Assembly: GCF_008065135.1 (NCBI RefSeq)
Contig: NZ_CP042914.1
Location: 7,669,404-7,733,403 of the forward strand
Reading direction: 5' to 3'
Length of the DNA stretch: 64,000 nucleotides
Source of the DNA: Roseimaritima ulvae
GTDB taxonomy: Bacteria; Planctomycetota; Planctomycetia; Pirellulales; Pirellulaceae
Position 1 is the first letter of the stretch. The number at the start of each line of letters is the position of its first letter. The notes under the pieces were generated by a model that worked only from the letters and a program-made list of their open reading frames with translations, made no database searches and was not told the DNA's origin. This document shows, piece after piece, positions 57,185 to 64,000 of the stretch. The translations under genes were made by a program, and so were the position numbers.

Positions 57185-58822
57185 ATGAACCATCCTCTGC
57201 GGCTGTTCGCGCATACGCTGTGTGCTTTGACAATCACCTGTTCGGTCGCGTCGGCACAACAGCCGGGCACCACCGCCTCCGAAGCTCCTCAACGAACCTA
57301 CCTGTCGAACGAATACATCCCCAGCGATGCCATGCTGGCGGTGTTTGGTTCGCCCAAAGACATCCTCTCGGCGCCCGAGCTGGAAATTGTTCCCGTCGAA
57401 ATCTTGCAAGCCCAGATGCTGCAAGAGATCGGGGTCGATCCCATGCACATCGAACATGTGACTATCGTGGCTGGCGTGCCGGGCCCCAGCGGCCCTCCCG
57501 CCGGAGCCGTGATCAAGCTGACGCAAGACTACGACATCAGCGACCTGAACCAGCGGATGTTTTTGGACACCGAACCACAGGACGTCGGCGGTCGCGAGGT
57601 TTATGTGATCAATGGTCCTCCCGGAACCGTGCTGTTCCGCCGCGACGCCAGAACGTTTGTGATCGGCATCGGGGGCTACCTGGAATTCATGCTGGACGCC
57701 AACAACGAAGACGGACAATTGCCCCAATTGGTCACCAAGATCCCTGATCAGGGTGGCCTCACCGCCGTGGCCGTGATGGAACCGGTACGCCCCATGCTGA
57801 CAGGCATGTTGAAACAAAACGCCGGCCCAATGCCCCCTCCGCTGCAAGGCTTGGTACGGCTTCCAGAATTGACCAATGCCGTCCTGGTAAACCTCCAACC
57901 GCGAGGCTTGATGGACGCTCAAATGATGGTCGTGGCGCTGTGCACCGACGACACCGCCGCGGCCGATATGGAAAAGATTTTGAACCAAGCGATCGATTTC
58001 GGACGCGATCAATTTCGCCAAGAAATGACCCGTAACGCGGACAGCGAAGATCCCATCCAACAGGCAACCGTCCAATATTTCAAACGCATTTCCACCACGT
58101 TCAGCGATATGCTGCGCCCCACCCGAACCGGCAACCGGTTGACCATCCGCACCAAAGGCAATATGGCATCGACCGGCGTGCTGGTGGGCATCATGCTGCC
58201 CGCCGTGCAAGCTGCTCGCGGCGCCGCTCGACGGATGTCGGCCGTAAACAACATGAAACAGTTGGGCCTGGCGATGCACAATCACCACGCTGCCTTTAAC
58301 CAACTTCCCGATACAGCGATCCGCGATGAAAACGGCAAACCGCTGCTCAGCTGGCGAGTTAAAGTTTTGCCCTTCATCGAAGAGCAGGCGTTATACGAGC
58401 AGTTTCACTTGGACGAACCTTGGGACAGCGAACACAACATCCAACTGCTCGACAAAATGCCTCAGACCTACGACCACCCTGCCCTGCCCCTGCCACCCGG
58501 ACAAACGGTGTTTCAATTGCCGGTCGGAGAGGGACTGATGTTTGATGGCAAGAAAGCAACAAGTTTCCGCAACATCCTCGATGGTCTGAGCAACACGATC
58601 ATGATCGTTGAAGCCGACGAAGCCTCCGCCGTGCCGTGGACGAAACCCGTGGACGCCGAAATCGACCTGACCGATCCGGCGGCCAATCTATCCAGACGAA
58701 ACGGTGGTGGATTCTTGACAACCCTCGGCGACGGCGCGGTCCGTGATGTCCCGCCACTGAATGCCGAACGCCTAAAAGCACTATTCACCCGCGACGGCGG
58801 TGAAGTTATCGAAGGGTTTTAA
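57185..58822 (+). CDS. DUF1559-related protein with an internal pilin-like segment
   Basis: 545 residues. N-terminal signal peptide (LFAHTLCALTITCSVASAQ), then about 300 residues with no family match I can name. At about residues 331-365 it has GVLVGIMLPAVQAARGAARRMSAVNNMKQLGLAMHNHH, which is the DUF1559 hallmark normally found at the N-terminus directly after the pilin helix, and the remaining 180 residues follow the DUF1559 C-terminal pattern (GLSNTIMIVEADEASAVPWTKP, FLTTLGDGAVRDV). This arrangement suggests that a secreted domain was fused in front of a DUF1559 body. It diverges from the lipoprotein gene across about 240 bp. Confidence 0.85.
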   Translation: MNHPLRLFAHTLCALTITCSVASAQQPGTTASEAPQRTYLSNEYIPSDAMLAVFGSPKDILSAPELEIVPVEILQAQMLQEIGVDPMHIEHVTIVAGVPGPSGPPAGAVIKLTQDYDISDLNQRMFLDTEPQDVGGREVYVINGPPGTVLFRRDARTFVIGIGGYLEFMLDANNEDGQLPQLVTKIPDQGGLTAVAVMEPVRPMLTGMLKQNAGPMPPPLQGLVRLPELTNAVLVNLQPRGLMDAQMMVVALCTDDTAAADMEKILNQAIDFGRDQFRQEMTRNADSEDPIQQATVQYFKRISTTFSDMLRPTRTGNRLTIRTKGNMASTGVLVGIMLPAVQAARGAARRMSAVNNMKQLGLAMHNHHAAFNQLPDTAIRDENGKPLLSWRVKVLPFIEEQALYEQFHLDEPWDSEHNIQLLDKMPQTYDHPALPLPPGQTVFQLPVGEGLMFDGKKATSFRNILDGLSNTIMIVEADEASAVPWTKPVDAEIDLTDPAANLSRRNGGGFLTTLGDGAVRDVPPLNAERLKALFTRDGGEVIEGF

Positions 58823-58869
58823 GTAAAAGGACGTCAGGCTGTAGATTCTCGTAGCATGGGCCCCCGGCC

Positions 58870-59004
58870 CAGGGCTGTAAGGGTGTCGTCAAACGTCGCT
58901 TTTCCCGGCTTTTGCAGGAAAGTCAAAAATCAAATTCTCAGATGCATGGTTGTGTTTTACGAGAAAAGGCCGTTTTCATTGTGTTTCTTACCCTTACAGC
59001 CCTG
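58870..59004. mobile_element. 135-bp MITE-like element, copy 3 (inverted)
   Basis: Reverse orientation to copies 1 and 2; its reverse complement matches copy 1 base for base by eye over 135 bp. Terminal inverted repeats as in the other copies. Duplicated 11-bp flank GGCCCCCGGCC at 58859-58869 and 59005-59015. Again centred in a hairpin repeat (GTAGCATGGG...CCCGTG). Confidence 0.93.
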
Positions 59005-59037
59005 GGCCCCCGGCCCGTGCAGAAAACAAACAGCTCA

Positions 59038-59060
59038 CACGGGCCGGGGGCCCCTGCTAC
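59038..59060. repeat. 23-bp hairpin repeat copy
   Basis: CACGGGCC...CCCCTGCTAC, one base different from the common form, 6 nt downstream of the hrpA stop codon on the minus strand. It pairs with the element-split copy at 58851-59018 to fill the convergent gap. Confidence 0.85.
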
Positions 59061-59066
59061 GTTGGG

Positions 59067-62000
59067 CTAACGTACCGGCAGCTTGCTGATCGCTTTTTCG
59101 ATCCTCGGCACCGAGACCTTTTCGGCGGTGCCGAGCGGCTGGGCAAATAGACTGACTCGCAATTCTTGCAGCATCCAGACTAACGCCTCCAGCGCCGCGC
59201 CCTGACCGCCTTGCGGATCGTTCTGTCGATGCTCGTCCAAGCGATACGCCAACCCGCTTAGGATGTCCGTCGCCTCGCGGTCGCGTGACTCCCCGCCGCT
59301 TCGCAGCTTGTCCAATCGATAAGCGATGGCATTGAAGTATCGCGGGTAGTGCTGCAACCATTTCCAAGGCGTGCGAGTCAAAAAGCCGGCTTGGGTCAGC
59401 TGCAAGACCTGCTGATCGATGTCTTCGATGGCGTATTGAAAACGCTTGCCGCCGATGGCTTCCCATTGGCTGCGTGCCTGTTGGTAGGCATCGGCCCAAG
59501 CCGGCAACCACTTGGCGATCTTCTGAGTTGCAATCGAAATCCGCCGCGCCCGTTCGCCGCGCCGAGCGTCGAAATCTTGCTTGCTTCGCACCAGCGGTTG
59601 CTCATCGACAAAGGCCACACGAGCGATCAGATCGATCATCGCGTCTTCGAATTGATCGGCTGGCAACACCCGCCCCAACAATAGCTTGGCTTGCCCGGCC
59701 GAGGGCAACCACCGCACCTGACTGCGTAATTCTTTGCGTTCGGTAATGGCGAACAGACGCGTCAAACCGCAGCGGTGCGAAGCTTCGGCCGTGGCTTGAT
59801 CGGAGAACAGTCGCAGCGAAACCGAATCGCCATCGTCCTTTAGTCCCGGGAACTGCGCCACCCGCACCCCGCCCCGCTCGGTGATGACTTGCGACTCCAG
59901 TTGTTCGATATCGAAATCCCGCAAGCCCTCACGGCTGATCGCCGCGGCATCCGCTGCTGACGGACCCGGCGAGTCAGACGTTTGCTGAGCGTCAACCCCC
60001 AGTTCTTCCATCACACCGCTGACACTCCGCCCGCTGGCCAACACTTGCCCTTGGTCGTCGACGACGTTGACCAGCATCTGAAAATGTTCGGGCATTTTGT
60101 CCGCGGTAAAATCCTGCGGACCGATGGGCATCTCGGCCCGTCGCGACAGGCACTGGCAGACCGCGGGCATAAACGGCACCTGCCCATACTGAGGCGACAG
60201 CTCTTCGCAAACCTGGCGAGCAACATCGGCGGCCGGAACCAGGTTGCGGCGGATCCGTTTCGGCAACGCTTTGATCATCGCTGTCAGCTTGGATTCCAAC
60301 AGCCCCGGCACCAACCAGCCCAACCGATGATCGGAAACCTGCGGCAGCGCCGCCTGGGGCACCGTGACCGTGATTCCGTCGCGGGGCGAGCCGGGTTCGT
60401 AGTGGTAGTCGATCGGCAGCTGCGTCTCGCCGACTTCCAAGACGTCCGGAAACTGCTGTGACTCGATGCTGTTTTGCATCTCTGGCAACAGATCGCCGGG
60501 ATGCATGTAGGGCGTGTCCGCTTCTTCGACATGCGGCGGCTGTTGCAGCCAACGATCCAAATCGGCCGCCGTCCGCAGCTGTTTGCTCCATTCGGGAACG
60601 GGTTGTTCGCGGTCCCAACGTTCCAAGCTGACTCGGTCGACCACTTCGGCAGGCAAACGCAGCTGATAGAACTGCTGCACTAACAACGGATCGACGACGA
60701 ACTCTCGCTGCCGTGCCTTGGCCATCAGGTCGTCGATCCAGTCTCGCAGCCGACGGTTGTGAGTCACGAATCGAGCCTGCGTGGGCAGTTGCCGTTCGAC
60801 CAAGCCCTGCTCGATCAATAGTTCGCGAGCCGTTGTCGGATCGATGGGAGAGAGCGGCAGGCGACGGCGAAGCACGATCGGCAAGCCATACAGGTTGACC
60901 CGCTCATAACAAAACGCGCCGCCGGCCTTCTTGCTCCAGTGCGGTTCGCTGTAGTTGCGGCGGACCAGGTGCGTGGCCAAACTTTCCAACCACTGCGGCT
61001 GGATGCGAGCCACTGTGCGGGCGTAGGTCCGCGTCGTTTCGACCAGTTCCGCCGCCACGATCCACTTCGGCGGCGAATCGCTGACGCCCGAACCGGGCCA
61101 CAAGCTGAGCTGCAAACCGCCGGCTCCGGTGTAACGTTTTTTGTCCGTCCATTGGGCTACGCCCGACAACAATCCGGTCAATAGCGATTGATGGATTGCG
61201 TCGTAACGGTCTTGTGGCAGCAGCGGTTGTTCGGCCAATTGAGACTCCAACAATCGCGGAGCACCGATTTGTCCTGGGCGTTGCGAGCTGCGACCGCCCG
61301 CGGATTTACCTCGCTTGCGGCTTTGACGAACTTCGCCGATAAACCCGCGCAACTGGCGGTACACGTCGGTCCATTCACGCATCCGCATGTACGATAGAAA
61401 TCGACTGCGACAAGCCTTCTGCAACCGGCTTCGCGACAGCGCCTCCTGCTGCTGATGATAAAAATCCCACAGCCGCAGGTAGCTGACGAAATCGCTATCG
61501 TTGTCGCGAAAGATCTCGTGAGCTTCATCGGCGGCCTGGCGTTTATCCGGTGGTCGCTCGCGGGGATCTTGAACTTCGATGGCCGCGGCGATCACCAGCA
61601 CTTCGGGCAACACGCCGTTCTCATCGGCCGCCAACAGCATCCGCCCCACCCGCGGGTCGACAGGCATGCGTCCCAGTTTCTCACCGATCGGCGTCAAACG
61701 CTGGCCGTCGCCCAAGGCGCCGATTTCGTGCAGCGTCTTCATGCCCTCACGAATAGCTTCCGGACGCGGCGGATCGAGAAACGGAAACTCGTTGATCGGC
61801 CCCAGATTCAAAGACTTGGTTCGCAGGATCACCGACGCCAGATTGGTGCGGCGGATTTCAGGCGTGGTAAAGGCCGCTCGAGCGGCAAAATCTTCTTCAC
61901 TGTACAGCCGCACGCAGACCCCGGGACCGATTCGCCCACAGCGACCGGCGCGTTGATTGGCGCTGGCCTGGCTGACCGCTTCGATCGGCAGTCGCTGGAC

Positions 62001-63167
62001 TTTGCTGCGGGGACTGTAACGACTGATCCGCGCCGTGCCGGCATCGATCACGTAGTGGATGCGGGGCACGGTCAGGGACGATTCGGCCACGTTGGTGGCC
62101 AACACGATACGGCGAGCATTGCCTTGCGGGTTAAAGATCCGTTGCTGTTCTTTCTGGGGCAGCCGCGCGTAAAGCGGCAACAGCTCGATCGAACCACCGT
62201 GCCCCTGACGTTTGAAGTGGCCCGACAAGCGGTGCGAGACTTCGCGAATGTCTCGTTCGGTCGGCAGAAACACCAAGGCATCGCCGCGACCATGCCGCAT
62301 GACTTCCTCAACGCCCGCGATCACGTGCCGCGACAGGTCGTAGCTGGGCAGGACTTCGTCATCGGCTGTCGCGGCGACCGACTCCCAAGGCAGATACTGC
62401 ATCTCCACCGGATAGCCGCGGCCTTCGACATTCACGATCGGAGCCGGTCCAGATTCATCGGAAAAATGCGCCGCAAACCGCTCGGCATCGATCGTGGCAC
62501 TGGTGATGATGATCCGCAAGTCGGGGCGTTTGCCCTGCAGCCGACGTAGATAGCCCAACAGAAAGTCGATGTTCAACGACCGCTCGTGAGCTTCGTCGAT
62601 GATGATCGCGTCGTAACGTTCCAGAAACCGATCGCTCTGCGTTTCGGCAAGCAGAATGCCGTCGGTCATCAATTTGACCAGCGTGTTGTGGGCCGTCTGA
62701 TCCGCGAACCGGATTTTAAAGCCCACCGTATCGGGGCATTCCAGTTCTTCGTTCAGCCGTGAAGCGATCGAGCGAGCCGCCAGCCGTCGCGGTTGGGTAT
62801 GGCCGATCATGGCCGCTCGCCCCAAGCCGGCTTCCAGGCAGAATTTGGGCAACTGAGTGCTCTTGCCGCTGCCCGTTTCACCGCAGACGACGATCACCTG
62901 CCGCGAACGCAGCAGCTCCACGATGGCTTGGCGATGCGCCGCGATCGGCAGTTCATCGGGACAATCCAACCGAGGTTGCAGGGCTTGCCGCGACCGGTGA
63001 GCAGCGATCGAAGCGTCCAGTTGTTGCTGAAACCGCTGCCGCTGCGTTTCCACGTCCTTACCGGAACGCTGCAAATCCATCAGCTGACGCCACTGCCGGC
63101 GCAGCCGAAACCGATCGGCCAACAGAGCGTCGTCGAACGGCGGCGAGGAGGGGGAGGCAGGTTTCAT
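59067..63167 (-). CDS. hrpA: DEAH-box ATP-dependent RNA helicase HrpA
   Basis: 1366 residues. Motif I CGETGSGKST (95-104), Ia GHTQPRRLAARSIASR, II IIIDEAHERSLNIDFLLGYL, III IIITSATIDAERFAAHF, then the IV-VI block ILATNVAESSLTVPRIHYVIDAGTARISRYS ... QASANQRAGRCGRIGPGVCVRLYSEEDF. The long C-terminal part (winged helix, ratchet, OB-fold and DUF3418 region, from about 430) is present, so this is the full-length HrpA type and not HrpB. It acts in RNA remodelling, for example on stalled or colliding ribosomes. Monocistronic and on the minus strand. Confidence 0.95.
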   Translation of the reverse strand: MKPASPSSPPFDDALLADRFRLRRQWRQLMDLQRSGKDVETQRQRFQQQLDASIAAHRSRQALQPRLDCPDELPIAAHRQAIVELLRSRQVIVVCGETGSGKSTQLPKFCLEAGLGRAAMIGHTQPRRLAARSIASRLNEELECPDTVGFKIRFADQTAHNTLVKLMTDGILLAETQSDRFLERYDAIIIDEAHERSLNIDFLLGYLRRLQGKRPDLRIIITSATIDAERFAAHFSDESGPAPIVNVEGRGYPVEMQYLPWESVAATADDEVLPSYDLSRHVIAGVEEVMRHGRGDALVFLPTERDIREVSHRLSGHFKRQGHGGSIELLPLYARLPQKEQQRIFNPQGNARRIVLATNVAESSLTVPRIHYVIDAGTARISRYSPRSKVQRLPIEAVSQASANQRAGRCGRIGPGVCVRLYSEEDFAARAAFTTPEIRRTNLASVILRTKSLNLGPINEFPFLDPPRPEAIREGMKTLHEIGALGDGQRLTPIGEKLGRMPVDPRVGRMLLAADENGVLPEVLVIAAAIEVQDPRERPPDKRQAADEAHEIFRDNDSDFVSYLRLWDFYHQQQEALSRSRLQKACRSRFLSYMRMREWTDVYRQLRGFIGEVRQSRKRGKSAGGRSSQRPGQIGAPRLLESQLAEQPLLPQDRYDAIHQSLLTGLLSGVAQWTDKKRYTGAGGLQLSLWPGSGVSDSPPKWIVAAELVETTRTYARTVARIQPQWLESLATHLVRRNYSEPHWSKKAGGAFCYERVNLYGLPIVLRRRLPLSPIDPTTARELLIEQGLVERQLPTQARFVTHNRRLRDWIDDLMAKARQREFVVDPLLVQQFYQLRLPAEVVDRVSLERWDREQPVPEWSKQLRTAADLDRWLQQPPHVEEADTPYMHPGDLLPEMQNSIESQQFPDVLEVGETQLPIDYHYEPGSPRDGITVTVPQAALPQVSDHRLGWLVPGLLESKLTAMIKALPKRIRRNLVPAADVARQVCEELSPQYGQVPFMPAVCQCLSRRAEMPIGPQDFTADKMPEHFQMLVNVVDDQGQVLASGRSVSGVMEELGVDAQQTSDSPGPSAADAAAISREGLRDFDIEQLESQVITERGGVRVAQFPGLKDDGDSVSLRLFSDQATAEASHRCGLTRLFAITERKELRSQVRWLPSAGQAKLLLGRVLPADQFEDAMIDLIARVAFVDEQPLVRSKQDFDARRGERARRISIATQKIAKWLPAWADAYQQARSQWEAIGGKRFQYAIEDIDQQVLQLTQAGFLTRTPWKWLQHYPRYFNAIAYRLDKLRSGGESRDREATDILSGLAYRLDEHRQNDPQGGQGAALEALVWMLQELRVSLFAQPLGTAEKVSVPRIEKAISKLPVR

Positions 63168-63223
63168 GGCGGTTCGGTTTCAGAATAACGAACCGTCCCC
63201 AAACCGACTACACGTCCACCCGC

Positions 63224-63282
63224 GTAGCATGGGCCCCCGGCCCGTGCAGGCAGCCGACACACGGGCCAGGGGCCCATGCTAC
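63224..63282. repeat. Two 23-bp hairpin repeats between hrpA and the DUF1559 gene
   Basis: Copies at 63224-63246 (GTAGCATGGG...CCCGTG) and 63260-63282 (inverted). The second lies 20 nt beyond the stop of the downstream-numbered DUF1559 gene. The hrpA start is upstream of both on the minus strand. Confidence 0.85.
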
Positions 63283-63302
63283 GTTTTTCTTCGGTTGCGA
63301 TT

Positions 63303-64000
63303 TCAGGGCAGGTCGATGACTTGGCCGTCGTCGCGAGTGGCTTGCAACTTCAACAATGGCAAGGACATCGTTTCGGTTAAGAAGTGCACGCTGCCGTCGC
63401 CGAACAAGGACTGAATACCTCCGGGGTGAGCCGAAATCAGCGGGTTGTTGGCGCCATTGTTGCCGCCCACGCCCGGTAAATTGAAGTTCTGCGTTCCGAT
63501 CGAATAGCGGATCGAATTGATGTTAAACGTGCGTTGCGTGGGGCCCGATGTCCAGCTGACCACTTTGGCGCTGTTATCGGTGCCCATCGTCCAGCCGTGA
63601 TTAACTCGCGTGTCGGCAGGGGCCGTACCGTTTTTCATCCAGTTAGAAATTTCTCCGACCACCAACACATTCGAAGTGCCGTCGGTCAGATTGGCGAACC
63701 GCAAAAACTCGTTGGGCGGAAACGTGCCGCCTCCCGAGCCGATACTCAGCTTTTCGTTGGTGCTGCAGCAAGCGTTGGCCAGACGATTGCGGGTTTCCAT
63801 AAACAAGTCAGTGTCTCCGGCGGCGCCAATCGCGGGCACCGGACTCAGGCTGGAGTCTTCATCCACCGCACCGGCGATGGCGATATACGAAGGCAACATG
63901 CCGATCGCACCGCCCCCCACGTCTTTGGTCTCCGGCATCGGACACGAGGGGCAGATGAAGCCCGGAATGATGGTGTTGTTGACCGCAGCTCGAGTTGTCA
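63303..64000 (-). CDS. DUF1559 family protein, C-terminal part (runs off window)
   Basis: The frame is open from the window edge to the stop at 63303, giving about 232 residues; an ATG at 63936-63938 lies inside it and is not the start. The family C-terminus is clear: TDGTSNVLVVGEISNWMKNG, then AHPGGIQSLFGDGSVHFLTETM. The Cys pair CPSCP near the window edge is common in this family. The prepilin N-terminus should lie beyond 64000. Confidence 0.9.
   Translation of the reverse strand, partial: TTRAAVNNTIIPGFICPSCPMPETKDVGGGAIGMLPSYIAIAGAVDEDSSLSPVPAIGAAGDTDLFMETRNRLANACCSTNEKLSIGSGGGTFPPNEFLRFANLTDGTSNVLVVGEISNWMKNGTAPADTRVNHGWTMGTDNSAKVVSWTSGPTQRTFNINSIRYSIGTQNFNLPGVGGNNGANNPLISAHPGGIQSLFGDGSVHFLTETMSLPLLKLQATRDDGQVIDLP

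Noticed and set aside
56495-58303. 602-residue open frame on the minus strand
   Set aside because: Only its C-terminal 148 residues (56495-56941) have a lipoprotein signal; the rest is antisense to the convincing DUF1559-related gene at 57185-58822 and has a low-complexity shadow composition.

Overview
The window reads as a chromosomal segment of a planctomycete, most likely of the Pirellulales/Rhodopirellula type. The markers are three DUF1559 proteins (one of them a variant), the tetrahydromethanopterin enzyme Mch in a bacterium, a ThuA-domain secreted protein, a TrhO-RluA fusion, a Lys/Ala histone-H1-like protein, very long low-complexity Pro/Ala/Glu proteins, moderately high GC, and mostly single genes or short operons separated by repeat-filled gaps. 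I see no rRNA, tRNA, CRISPR array, prophage or transposase gene. The only mobile elements are three copies of a small non-autonomous element.

Layout. 1-5.6 kb: the N-terminal half of a large conserved protein resembling PPi-type PEP carboxykinase, a tRNA hydroxylase/pseudouridine synthase fusion, a small lipoprotein and a DUF1559 pilin-like protein. 5.8-13.4 kb: a 946-residue TolC-like outer membrane protein, a coiled-coil membrane protein, a two-CBS protein and a zinc-ribbon membrane protein. 13.9-20.2 kb (minus strand): a run with a PolB-type exonuclease, a secreted protein, mch, a RimK-like ATP-grasp ligase and an OleC-like acyl-adenylating enzyme. 20.2-25.1 kb: pepT, mrp, an H1-like protein, an M50 protease and DUF2585. 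25.3-33.4 kb: a giant repeat-rich membrane protein, clpC and a membrane protein. 33.5-33.7 kb: a candidate structured RNA with an intrinsic terminator and a 14-codon Cys-rich ORF behind a perfect Shine-Dalgarno sequence. 34.3-40 kb: a Ski2-like helicase, a secretin-like protein and a VWA protein. 40.2-44 kb: rpmF-fabD-fabG-acpP-fabF. 44.2-49.3 kb: a secreted protein, a MaoC-like hydratase, a nitrilase-family amidase, sthA and a ThuA protein. 49.7-56.2 kb: an eight-gene type II secretion/type IV pilus-like operon (four pseudopilin-type proteins, a GspK/PilX-like protein, a PilM-PilN fusion, a PilO/GspM-like protein and a secretin). 56.5-64 kb: a lipoprotein, a DUF1559 variant, hrpA and a partial DUF1559 gene.

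The most striking non-coding feature is a layered repeat system. A 23-bp hairpin repeat (GTAGCATGGG...CCCGTG) begins within about 0-30 nt of stop codons. A second hairpin family built on CGCCAGA/TCTGGCG, and a roughly 150-bp repeat, occupy the same kind of position. Every non-overlapping convergent gap in the window carries one or more of these families and no divergent gap carries any. Three copies of a 135-bp element, identical by eye, with 15-bp terminal inverted repeats, are each inserted into the centre of the 23-bp hairpin repeat and flanked by an 11-bp duplication. Three heptanucleotide arrays (CTCAAAT/CTGAAAT) lie in gene-upstream gaps.
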